Part shown: positions 10,906 through 62,619 of the stretch, in pieces
How the letters are laid out: each line of letters opens with the position of its first letter
Position numbering within the stretch: the first letter of the stretch is position 1
Origin: Rhabdophis nuchalis
Lineage: Eukaryota > Chordata > Lepidosauria > Squamata > Natricidae
Length of the DNA stretch: 64,000 nt
Reading direction: 5' to 3'
Assembly (NCBI GenBank): GCA_039707465.1
Contig: CM077647.1
Coordinates: 114,636,110-114,700,109, forward strand
Notes under the pieces: model-generated
What the model was told of the DNA's origin: nothing
Database searches by the model: none
Seen by the model: only the letters and a program-made list of their open reading frames with translations
Made by a program: the position numbers and the translations under genes

Positions 10906-11858
10906 ATTCAACCACATAGCAAATTTATTAGAACTGCTTGTCATAATAAAAAAAATAGCAAGTTCTTGTCTGATTTAATGTCCTTCTCCACCAACCAGCA
11001 GTAGATCCAGAAAGCAGTGCCTATAAAAGACAGTGGACCCACCTTTGCAGCAAAAAAAGAAACAAAAAACAAAAAAAAAAAACCAAGGAGCTGCAGAAGG
11101 GAGTTGGCTTAATTCACTTCATTGCATTATTATAGAAACCAAGGCTGCAAGAGACTAAAAGGTATTTCCCCTTTATTGCTAATACAACATAATTGATAAG
11201 CCTATCCAGACTTTTAATCCATAGAATTGAAGTGAAGGCAAATAATGATTGCATATAGGTTAATTTTAAAAAGCTGAAAGTTGGCGACACAACAGAAGGT
11301 TATTGCTAGATGACTTACTAGCCCTTACAAGGCTATCAGTATGTATTATACAAAGGAAGGCAGTTTATTGCTTAACTTCCCTGGTTCACTGCCCTTAACT
11401 CAAGGTAAATGCCACATGGAGCCATGGTAGTATGTAAAACAGCTTTGTTTTTATAATCATTACACTAGCTACTGGCTCCTTGAACCAAACCTTAGATATA
11501 ACATCTAGGCATTTAGAAAAAGTATTTACCAAACTGAGGTAAAGAGACATTAAAAAAAGAATTTGGCTCATTGTGAAACCGTGGTGCATTGTAAATACAT
11601 TTCTATCAGATCCACTACATTTATGCATAGGAACAGGTAGAGCCAAGGCTTGAAAAAAAGATGGCAGCAAGCAATCCCCATGAATTGAGAGCAGATTATT
11701 TTTCTGCTCATCTGAAGAGCTTGCAGTGTAAACTGAGGGGATTCCAGAGGTAAAACCAATCTGTAGCCCTAAAAAAGCTTGAAATGGAATTACTGGAAGG
11801 AATAAAGCTTCTTGGCCATATATCTCCAAATTAGGCCCCTTCAAAGCTTTCTCTTTGA
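10906..11858 (-). other. MLX: MLX 3' UTR (putative)
   Basis: Sequence downstream of the MLX stop on the minus strand, up to the AATAAA at 10924-10929. It is non-repetitive with no competing gene. The 178-codon frame at 11395-11931 is a shadow that overlaps the real last exon in another frame. Confidence 0.55.
10924..10929 (-). terminator. MLX: Candidate MLX polyadenylation signal AATAAA
   Basis: TTTATT on the + strand reads AATAAA on the MLX strand, about 930 bp past the stop codon. Chosen by position and canonical hexamer; alternatives nearer the stop cannot be excluded. Confidence 0.4.
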
Positions 11859-14800
11859 TTAGTAGAGTTGGCTTTTCAGTCGTTGCAGTACACCAATGAC
11901 AATGTCTCGCAGGGTCTGTGGAAAAAGGCACAAAGTAAGTTCATAGCAAACAGTTTCTGGTATAATCTATCGTTTGAAAGACATGGCAGGTATAGAATTC
12001 TGCCTGAATTAAATCACCAACAATCGCCGTTCTATTTCTGACGTCTGACTGGCAGTTTCTCAACCTTTTAGCATTGGAATAGAACTTTCATCACCTACAC
12101 TGCAGCAAGATTATGGGGAAAAAAACCTGCTGCTTCCATTCAAGTGTTTTATTTTCCTTCTAAGCAGTGCCAAGAGGACTTTTGTGTAAAAGATAAGACC
12201 ATTTCGGCCACTGTTAGGCTATTTAGTAAGCACAAAAGCCAGCCAGAAAAGCTGACCAATGTTATTTAAGGGACAGCAATGGATATCTACATTATGACTT
12301 TTTTATATGATTACGTCTGAATCCAGGATTCCACGAGCAAATCAAGTACAGGTGAAAGTTGAAAAATTAGAATATCGTGCAAAAGTTCATTTATTTCAGT
12401 AATGCAACTTAAACGGTGAAACTAATATATGAGATAAGACTCATTACATACAAAGCAAGATAGTTCAAGCTGTGATTTGTCATAATTGTGATGGTTATGG
12501 CGTACAGCTCATGAAAACCCCAAATCCACAATCTCAGAAAATTAGAATATTACATGCAATCGATAAAACAAGGATTGTACATAGAATAATATCGGACCTC
12601 TGAAAAATATAAGCATGCATATGTATTCAGTACTTGGTTGGGGCCCTTTTTGCAGTAATTACTGCCTCAATGAGGCGTGGCATGGAAGCTATCAGCCTGT
12701 GGCACTGCTGAAGTGTTATGGAAGACCAGGATGCTTCAATAGCGGCATTCAGCTCTTCTGCATTGTTCGGTCTCATGCCTCTCATCTTTCTCATGCCTCT
12801 CATCTTTGCCTCATACATCCCTGCGGCCGATTCGCTCCCACAGAGAGGGACTTCTCCGGGTGCCGTCCACTAGGCTGTGCCAGCGGGCGACGCCAAGGGG
12901 AAGGGCCTTCTCTGTGGCGGGCCCGACCCTCTGGAACGACCTTCCCCCCGATATTAGAACTACGGACCTCCGCTCCTTCCGTCAAAAATTAAAAACACAT
13001 TTCTTTTGCTTGGGATGACTTAACTGTTTTAGGGGTTTTTAGGGGTTTGTTTTAGCCTTGGGATTTTAGCACAGGGTTTCGTTTAATTCTTTTTAACATT
13101 GTATTGTCTGTAATTTTATATGCATTTTTAATTTCCCTGTGCCCCGCCTCGAGTCCCTTCGGGGAGAGAGCGGGTTATAAATTAAATTATTTATTTATTT
13201 ATTTATTTATTTTCTCTTGGCAATGCACCATAGATTCTCTTTGGGGTTCAGGTCAGGCGAGCTTGCTGGCCAATCAAGCACAGTAATCCCATAGTCATTG
13301 AACCAATCTTTGTTTTATTGATTGCATGTAATATTCTAATTTTCTCTGATTGTGGATTTGGGGTTTTCATGAGTTGTACACCACAATCATCACAATTATT
13401 ACAAATCACGGCTTGAACTATCTTGCTTTGCATGTAATGAGTCTTATCTCATAAGTCAGTTTCACCTTTTAAGTTGCATTACTGAAATAAATGAACTTTT
13501 GCACGATATTCTAATTTTTCGAGTTCCACCTGTATATTTTTCCTATATGTGATATTGGTCATGTATTCTTATGTTCTGGAATTACCTGTGGCTTACAGTG
13601 CTCTTCTATCCAGCTGAAAACACAAGCTGAGAGCTCCTGAAAGCTTGTTACTGAGATGGAGGCATTAAAGGATTGGAACAAGGAGTCCATTATACCCTGG
13701 AAAACATTGAACTTCACTTGGTCAGAGATCTGATTCTTTCCTTCACTGGGATTGTCCTGGTGAGCTTTAACAATCTCTTCATAGTTTCTGAAATACATAT
13801 ATGTAGTTAGTTAATTTAGCAGAAAACATGTGGAATAATCGGATCTGGAATAATAAATTGATTATTTTGTAGAAAACATTTCTTAATGATAGGATGGAAG
13901 AGCTGTAACAATAAATGATAATCATGTAACAGAGTAAACATTTCTCAAAGACAAAATGGAATTTACTGTTAAACTAAAAATATCTGTCTCTTCTCTTCCT
14001 CCCTGTAGACATACATATTCAAGGTAACATATGTAACATTCTTTACTATTTTTCCTGAAAATCAAAGCCCTGATTGAGCTAAGAAAATCAGCCTGTGACC
14101 TTCCATGACTGAAGGTAGTTTAAAACATAGGTCTCCCTGCTCTTCTTTCTAATGCCACATTTTGGGGAGGTCAACTAGTGAATCATGAATATACAAATGC
14201 ACAAGTCTTACACTTTCATGATTTTCAAGGCCTGCACATCTTTCCGGAGAGTGGAGACCTCTTCCTCTTGCTTCTTTTTTTCTTTGTGCAAGAATTGAAT
14301 ATAATCAATAGCTGGGTAGCAGAGAAAGCAACAATTTAGAAAAGGAGCCATTAAGTCTTTTCAAAGCCCAACACACAATACTTGGCTATTCAAATATTTC
14401 TAAGCTCAGTTACATTAAATTTGCCATTCTATTGCCTAGAATGAAGTTAAATGAAAAAACACTAAGACTAACAAATTTTGGAGAACCATGTTAGTGTATG
14501 ATGGCAATAATAAGTGTCTTTTTATAACTATTTTTTATTGTTAAAATGTACATTTTAGTTAAAAAGTATAATCTTACATCAGCTGCAGGTCACTCGTAAA
14601 TGCACAGAACAGCTAAACTGACAAAAGATTTAAACTGAAATTAAGCAACTGCTCAATAGCTCAATAGTAGTAGACTGTTGGGAAATAAGACACATTTCCA
14701 TATATAGCCACTATATATCTCCTACAAAATGGGTTACAGAGCTCATGAATATTTACACCTTTTATTAAAATATATTAATCAGAAAAGTGATAATTCTATT

Positions 14801-17800
14801 CTATTTTGTTCTAATTGTTAGAATACAGTAGTAAGATTCATCTATTTGCAGAATTTAATAGTTATATAATGCAAACTCTGAAATTCGTACACATTTCTGG
14901 GAATCTTATAAGGGGTCTTGGAGAGAGGCCAAGAAATACAGATAATTTTGGGAGCCCTACTCACTCTTCTGCAGCACAATCGCCTTGCTTAGCTTCTGGG
15001 AGCCTATTGAGAAATCTTGCTGCTGGCATGTGGGTACAATTGCTTGCAAATCATCATAACCTTTCTGTTAGAAAAACAAAAACATTACAACTCACATATC
15101 AAATCTGCCACATAATACAAGAAAATTAACAACAAGTAGTAGTAAATCTATTCCTTTACCTGTTCTTCCAAAGTGGAAGCTTTGTAAACTTCTTGTAAGG
15201 AATTTGAGATGCAACAAAAAGTAAGCATACATATATATGGTTTGTCATATTCTCACCTTGATAGCATCCCTCCGCTTTTGCTCAGCTTGTGTATGAGCAC
15301 GGCGACGGCGATCCTTGTATGATTCTTTGTAGGTATCTTGTTGGTAATCAGAGTCTTCATCATCTGTGGCATGAAAAGAGTCTTTGTTGGCAAAGCAAGG
15401 AAGGGAAGTCATTGTGAGTGCTTCCAATAATTTCCTAATCACAAAGTTTCAATTTATTGAAAGAAGACCCAAGAGTCTATTTAAGAACCATTAACAACAT
15501 TGCTTAGCCTCAGATTTATTTTTCAAAGTCAAAGAGGAGTAATTTGACCTTAGCTTTATAACTTAAGAAAATAGTCCCTAAAAGGCGCTTTCCTTTCAGC
15601 ATAGACACTTAAGAAAATAATTCCTTCAGCTTTCAGTTGCAAATGAAAAATTTCTTACTTCTATATTGCTTATTGCTATATAATGTTTAAGTGAAATGTG
15701 AAGAACCAAATTGTTTAATAAAACTAACAAACCTTTGGGATACTTAACAGAAAGACTCAGATTAATAAAGAATACTATGTAACTGATGCTAAATAAGGCA
15801 GCAATCAGCAATGCGGTGTCCATTGGTATCCTGAAAGGAGCCCACAAATCAATTGCAGTTAATATAAAAGAATCAGTTTAAAATGACTAAGATTTTTGGA
15901 GGATCATGTGGAAAACCAGAAAAGATAATGTGTACCCGAACTAATGAATAAACTGGTTTGCAACCTATCTAAAACAGAAAAAAAACAACACTGAAACATA
16001 ATAAAAAGAATCTGTCATTTTCAAATATTAAATATATATCAGTGGATATTAATTCTTCAAAAATAATAAAAGTAGAATTCAGGAAAGATTTCCTGGACCA
16101 GGGGTGTCAAACTCAATTTCATTGAGAGCCGCATCAGCATTATGGTTGCCCTCAAAGAGCCAATTGCATGTAAGACTATGAGGACTCACAGCAGCCAGGT
16201 AGGCATGGCTGGGTGGTCACAGCTGGGTTGCTGCAACTAAGTGGGTGTGGCTGGTTCAATGTCGTTCACTGAGCATGGTTGACTTGGAATGGAACAAGTT
16301 GCCCCAGCTAACTCAATGTGGGGACAATTTGGTGCTCCACAAGCTCCTCACGTCCCCACATTGCTGGCAGCCAAGTGTACGCCCATGCCCACTACAGTCT
16401 CGGGACTTTGGCAGCAGAGGCAATGTTGGCAGGTGCAGTGCTGCTGCTGGGACTATGTGCTGACTGCTCCAGCACCAGGTGGCCACCATGAAATTGTTGT
16501 AGATAAGTGCATAGTAGAGCCTCGGCAGCAGCACTGCACCCGCCACCAGTTGCCTCGATGGCCTGCTCATCGGCCTGGACTACATCTTAGCCTTGCAGTC
16601 ACCAAGTGCTTCCCTTTCACAGGGGATGCCAGCCCCCATGTGCTCGCCACCTCCTGTGTGCATGCCTAGAGGGAGCACCCTGCCAGGCGGCAGGGACTGG
16701 CCCATCACTATCTCCAAGGTGGCAGGGGCTGGTCCATCACTATCTCCAAGGCGGCCCTGCGTGCCAAATCTAATCATATCATGGACCGGATGTGGCTCAT
16801 GGACCTTGAGTTTGACATGTCTATCCTAGACCCTCTTTGAATGACTAATACAATTGCAAGAACTATTCCAATCTCCACTTGTTTCAGATATTTTTTTATG
16901 ATGCCAGAATGGGAGTACTCAATAAATTATTTGAAAATGACTTATTGTTGTTTTTGACCCCTTTCTGTCTTTAAAAAATCTAAGTTGTGACTAGGGTGAT
17001 GAGGAACAATAATAAATATGAATGTGTTTAGAAATAAAGGAATATACTAGTAGACAAAAGTATTCTAAAATTTCAGGAAGCAACAGGGAGAAATCCATCA
17101 GAAGGTTATGTGATTGGGGATGAGGTGCTGAACTGTTCAGTATCTGTCTGCACAATTATTTCAATAGCTATAAATTAATTTAATATCAATCCGAAATTTA
17201 TGAGATAACATCTGTTGAAAATAATTGTGGATCGTGTAGACTTAGTTTTTTCCTACACAAACTTTAGGAAGGAACTATTTAGAATTATAGATGTTGGTAT
17301 AATAATTAAGAAATGTCATTTCTAAATCTACAGTTAACAATTTTCACAAAGCAAGGTTACACTGACAGGTTAATTTCCAAAATGTTGGGTTTGTGTTGTA
17401 CAAATAAAAAATAGATTTAGTATTGCCACCTTATTATAAGATATTCCCTACTTACAAGAACCTTTAGTAATAGAAGACAAAATTAGATCAACACTCTCGT
17501 CATTACCAAGTCAGAAGGCTATAGGAATTGACGGGATATCTAAAGAAATATGGCAACAGAAGAAGAATCGGTCCAGATTCTAACCAATTTATACTAGCAA
17601 ATCCAAAGATTGATGCATAGATTGGAAGAAGTCTACCTAAATGCCAATATCAAAGAAAGATTGCTTAATAGGATTTGCAAATCATTATATTAATATCCTT
17701 GATTTTACTAGTAAAATAATATTTAGAATCATCCAATGCAGATTACAGGATTACATGAAAAGAAGATGCTAAATGTTTGAGGTCATTTCAGAAACTGCAG

Positions 17801-20544
17801 AGGAAGAAATATATTATTGATGTACACTAAATAACTGAGAAAGCTAACAAATAACTAATAAAAGTCTGCATGTGCTTCATTAATCATAAAAAAAACTTTG
17901 ATCATTTCAAGATACAAAATATGTTTAGACAAAAAATCCAAAACCATCTCACTATCTTATGTGGAACCTATACACAAGTCAGGAAATCAAATTACAGACA
18001 GAACATGGCAAAACAAACTGGCTACAGGGTGGCAAAGAAGTGAGGCAGGGTTGCATACTCTCTGCTTATTTATTCCACCTACCTGTGAAATATATTTTGA
18101 AGGAAATTGGATGAAAGAGGATGGGGATGATTTTAAAACTGGAGGAAGACACATCAATAACTTAACCTATGCTGATGATTGTACTCTGATAGCTGAAAGT
18201 AGAATGATATGCAAAGTCTAGCAATGAAAGTCAAGGAGCACAGTGAAAAATGGGACGAAGATTAAATATAAAGACCAGATAAGGACAACAAATACAACAA
18301 CTAAAGTAAGAACTAATAAAGAAGATATTGAAGTAGTGGATAGCTTTTAGCATTTTGGATCGCCTATTTACAACCATTTAGAAACAGATTAAGACTATAA
18401 GACAAAGGTATATTTCATTACACACTTAGAATAGAAAACTGAGTTTTACTGAGAGGAAAGAAAGCAATCCATACCTGTATTTGGTACTGAAGAGGCACTG
18501 GTAGAACCAATACTATTAGCTCTTGATACAATCATCACTTTTTTTCTGTTTTCCACAAAGAGTGCTAGAAGATAAATACAAAAGTATTCATAACTCAAAC
18601 TAATCTAGTAATCCTTTAGATACCATTTGCTGTTCAATAAATTATATATTTAAAAAAATTGATAGCCTTGCTTATATTTGAAGCAGCGATTCTAATAGGT
18701 ATTGATTGCAATTATGCCATACAAAAGAGTAACTGTTTAGTCAGCAAGTATTCTATGCACTGCAGTGAATGCCATTAACATTTGCAAAATTAGTTTCTCC
18801 TTCTTTCCTTCCCCTCCGCTGCAATTGGTTCTTCTGTCATTTTTATTTCAAGGCAAGGGTACTATTCTCTCCCTATTCACTCCCTGTTTTATTAGGAATT
18901 CATTCAAAGCACAATATAAAGCATAGACTATGTGCTTCTTGAATAGTCTCATGTGAACAAACTGGGAAAATAAGAAATGGAAACAACCATAAATAATTCC
19001 TAACTACTAAACTAAAATGCGTGAACTCCCTAGTATTAATTCTTCATAGAAGAATTGCAGGGAAAGAGAATGATAAAAGGGATTAAAACTTACCAGAATC
19101 CAACCCATTGTCATTATAAGAAATGTCAACCTGTTGAATTATGTCACAAAGAGAAAATATAAGAGATCATTTCTCCATTGTTCAACTTTGATAACTCAGG
19201 TTGTGAGTTGTATTAAATACATTTCCCTAAGCATCGCTTAAAGGTCCATGGTGAATATACAAAGAGGTATATTCAGTGGATCTACTGTTATCTCACATAG
19301 AATATATAAAATAAATAAACACTGCCTATAAACACACATAGAAACAGCCCAATTTGTAGAACAGTTTTTGGCCTATTTCTGAGCAAGAAACTAAGGCATA
19401 TTTTTACAATACTAAGCCAACATTTTGTATACTTTCCTCTGAGGAAAAATATCCCTATGGAAAGTGTTAAATTACAATGCAAGTATATAGTCCCCTAAAA
19501 TGCTTCAGTCTTATCCTTGCACAATTTGTTGCAATAGAGAAACAAGACAGGAAGCAATGACATGTTGCAACATTAAAAGTTATAAAGTTCAAACTCTAGG
19601 TATGAGGGAAACAATACTTTGCCTCAAAGAAAATATAGTAATATAAATTAGAAAGTTGGTCACATTTCTGTTCTATCTAGCATGCTAGTGACAATAATAC
19701 TTAATAAAGTGCAATCAATAAAGTCTCAGATAAATATTTTTCAATAAAGATAGCTTTGAGCATTCCAATCATGTTTACATTTGCTATCTATAATTTTAAG
19801 GTGGGAATAATGTTTTTCTGTCTTCATTTCTGTTTTATGTAGGATAGTTTGCAATGAGATAAGCAGCAGCAAATTTACTAGCTCACCTATATAAACAAAC
19901 ATCGTCATCCGCACCTTAATTATCATGGCAGAAAAAGCTACTGCTATCAATGAAGCAACAGTCTTATTAATTTCAGGAGTAATCTCTTTAGAATCTTAAA
20001 GTGTCCGTTTTATTATGCTATCTATGCAACAAACCAAATTCAACGAATCTTGGCATGAAATATTCCTAAGAAGCCAGTGGCTGTGTTTACACAACTTATT
20101 ACTCCATGGCTTATTAAACCATCGTGTACCCAATTAATCCAGTTGAGAGTTTGCACAACAAAGAGCGCAATCACACCGGCTGCATTTGCTCACTGAACCA
20201 AACTAATGTATCGGCTACCTTCAGCCTAGCATATTGCAGGAACCTAACCTAAATATCACTCCCATCCCAGTTACAGGCAACGAAAAGGTAGGAGTTCCTC
20301 AACAAAGACAACTTTCTACGGCTAACTCAACACGGCAAAAAAAAATAAAAAAGCAACCTTCCTATGTTCAGAGAGGTTCGCTAGACTACTACTTTATAAT
20401 ACTGGATCCCAACAAGCAACTGAAATCTATCCTAAAAATCACTGTCTGCTCTGACAGCTGATTTTGCCCCTCGCTTTTCCTACTCGCATCGCTCACTTTT
20501 CCTCCCCAAGGAGCTTCCGAAGAGACGCTCGACGGCTCCGCCAT
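11859..20544 (-). CDS. MLX: MLX, MAX-like bHLH-leucine zipper factor, complete
   Basis: MLX heterodimerises with MondoA (MLXIP), ChREBP (MLXIPL) and MXD proteins, and binds E-box/ChoRE DNA in glucose-responsive transcription. Coding exons, in gene order, are 20544-20497, 19130-19094, 18564-18475, 15363-15257, 15064-14965, 14311-14212, 13787-13586 and 11915-11859. All have GT-AG borders and the frame is kept throughout, giving 246 residues, close to the human 244-residue isoform. The N-terminus reads [16 protein letters not shown], then [12 protein letters not shown] and [17 protein letters not shown]. The basic region [18 protein letters not shown] lies at residues ~77-94, the helix-loop-helix to ~127, the zipper ([18 protein letters not shown]) to ~160, and the C-terminal dimerisation/cytoplasmic-retention domain ([17 protein letters not shown]) to the end. 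It is head-to-head with DHX8 and convergent with PSMC3IP. Introns hold Tc1, L2, hAT and RTE insertions. Confidence 0.95.
12349..13532 (-). mobile_element. Tc1/mariner element with ~225 bp TIRs, internally deleted
   Basis: The ends read CAGGTG...CACCTG, flanked by TA on both sides (12347-12348 and 13533-13534). The first and last ~225 bp are near-identical inverted repeats (for example AAATTAGAATATCGTGC). On the minus strand the interior encodes the end of a Tc1-type transposase: [20 protein letters not shown] (13310-13220), with the catalytic-E region, then [17 protein letters not shown] and [16 protein letters not shown] (12760-12627). The N-terminal transposase half is missing and a LINE 3' end interrupts the rest, so the copy is dead. 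It lies in MLX intron 7. Confidence 0.85.
12795..13214 (+). mobile_element. L2 LINE 3' fragment nested in the Tc1 element
   Basis: Encodes the last L2 residues ([19 protein letters not shown], then [18 protein letters not shown]). The L2 3' UTR and tail follow (CGAGTCCCTTCGGGGAGAG, TTATAAATTAAATTATTT). It interrupts the transposase frame between the SPDLNP and NNAEEL blocks, so it inserted after the Tc1 copy. Confidence 0.85.
14312..14964 (-). other. MLX intron 5, no recognised feature
   Basis: AT-rich intron between the leucine-zipper exon and the loop/helix exon. No repeat family or RNA gene was recognised. Confidence 0.5.
16098..16828. mobile_element. hAT-like non-autonomous element in MLX intron 3
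   Basis: The left end AGGGGTGTCAAACTCAA and the right end TTGAGTTTGACATGTCTA form inverted termini of ~15 bp with mismatches. Interior is GC-richer than the surrounding intron. Termini of this GTGTCAAACTC type are known from hAT non-autonomous families. Small open frames across it on both strands are not genes. Confidence 0.6.
17410..18470 (+). mobile_element. Decayed RTE/BovB-like LINE fragment
   Basis: Traces of a reverse transcriptase are readable with many stops: [13 protein letters not shown] near 17515, [20 protein letters not shown] near 18140-18200 (the YADD catalytic block), then [13 protein letters not shown]. The INNL-YADD-TL-AES pattern matches RTE/BovB. It ends against MLX exon 3, 5 bp away. 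Confidence 0.65.
18565..19093 (-). other. MLX intron 2, no recognised feature
   Basis: AT-rich sequence between the [12 protein letters not shown] exon and the SRANSIGST exon. Nothing recognised. Confidence 0.5.
19131..20496 (-). other. MLX intron 1
   Basis: AT-rich intron, becoming GC-rich toward exon 1. The segment near 20070-20200 resembles an interspersed repeat (TTTGCACAACA-type), but its ends were not found. Confidence 0.45.
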
Positions 20545-20592
20545 CTTTTCCCCCTACCTTTGGCACATGCTCACGTATCGCCTCCAAAGCGG

Positions 20593-20599
20593 CCAATCA
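20593..20599 (+). promoter_or_regulatory. CCAAT box (NF-Y type)
   Basis: CCAATCA, 49 bp upstream of the MLX start codon and 380 bp upstream of DHX8. The match to the NF-Y core is exact; use is inferred. Confidence 0.5.
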
Positions 20600-20612
20600 A
20601 GTTCGGGGAGCA

Positions 20613-20621
20613 CACTTCCGG
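20613..20621 (-). promoter_or_regulatory. ETS-like site, MLX side
   Basis: CACTTCCGG on the + strand, which is CCGGAAGTG on the minus strand, the ETS/GABP consensus. A mirror-oriented copy lies near the DHX8 start. Confidence 0.5.
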
Positions 20622-20643
20622 GAAGGAGCTTGGATCGCAAGGG

Positions 20644-20660
20644 ATGCTGGGAGAAGTAGT
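20644..20660 (-). promoter_or_regulatory. ZNF143/THAP11-like site
   Basis: The reverse strand reads ACTACTTCTCCCAGCAT, close to the ZNF143 consensus ACTACAATTCCCAGCAT, common in bidirectional promoters. Confidence 0.5.
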
Positions 20661-20923
20661 TTCTTTGGTCTCTCATTAACTCTCTGCTGTCTCCGGCATC
20701 CTGGAGCTGAGAAATCGCGCAGGCCTGTCTGTTGTCCATGGGCTGATGGCTGCGGATTCGCATCTCCTTTTAAATCCGTCCTAACTTCATCTTGGCCGAG
20801 AGGGAAGATCGCTGGAAATCCTCCCCAGAGGCTTCTCCCAGACGGCCTTCGGAGGGCGCCGTTGGAATAAAACCCGCCTTGTTCTCTAAGCCTTCTGGAT
20901 GGAGCGCGTGTAAGGAAAGGAAG

Positions 20924-20932
20924 CCGGAAGTG
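20924..20932 (+). promoter_or_regulatory. ETS-like site, DHX8 side
   Basis: CCGGAAGTG, an exact ETS/GABP-type core, 47 bp upstream of the DHX8 start codon. Confidence 0.55.
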
Positions 20933-20978
20933 TTCGTTGCTGGAGATCGGCCGGACGGGGAGGATATTTAGGGGCGTC

Positions 20979-62342
<41,364 letters not shown>

Positions 62343-62618
62343 ACCTCATCCTTGTGTGGCCACAAACTGTTCGATATCTCTATAACATACACTCTGATTT
62401 AAGGCATATTTGGCCATGTATTGTCATTTTTCTTAAATCTCAAGACAAGCGATGAAATGTGGCACTTGAAAGTCATTACCTTCATCTAATTGGTACCATT
62501 GTCAATTTCAGAGATGTCACTTATTGTTAGACAGACTTTTTCCTTCTATTTCTACACTGTCCATGGATCAAAAGCTATCAAACATGTTGGTTAATAAATT
62601 AATATTTCAGTGTTAATT
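62343..62618 (+). other. DHX8: DHX8 3' UTR
   Basis: Sequence from the TGA to just past the first canonical polyadenylation hexamer. Non-repetitive. Confidence 0.7.
62593..62598 (+). terminator. DHX8: DHX8 polyadenylation signal AATAAA
   Basis: AATAAA 251 bp after the stop codon, followed by a GT/T-rich stretch (GTTAATTTGTGGGC, then a T run) fitting the downstream element. Confidence 0.75.
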
Positions 62619-62619
62619 T

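Larger units (their letters stand above)
20545..20978. promoter_or_regulatory. Bidirectional MLX-DHX8 promoter
   Basis: This 434 bp interval separates the MLX start codon (20544, minus) from the DHX8 start codon (20979, plus). It is GC- and CpG-rich compared with the AT-rich introns either side. No TATA box is obvious. Motifs of housekeeping bidirectional promoters are visible: a CCAAT box, two ETS-like CCGGAAG sites in opposite orientations and a ZNF143-like site. Transcription start sites cannot be placed from sequence alone. Confidence 0.8.

Noticed and set aside
11395..11931. 178-codon minus-strand frame over the last MLX exon
   Set aside because: The true MLX reading ([18 protein letters not shown]) is in another frame, enters by a splice acceptor at 11916-11917 and stops at 11859.
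15626..15847. Hydrophobic 73-codon frame in MLX intron 3
   Set aside because: No splice fit to MLX, no homology recognised, and the MLX frame is complete without it.
16245..16829. Several overlapping frames on both strands
   Set aside because: Lie in a GC-rich hAT-like repeat; no family features.
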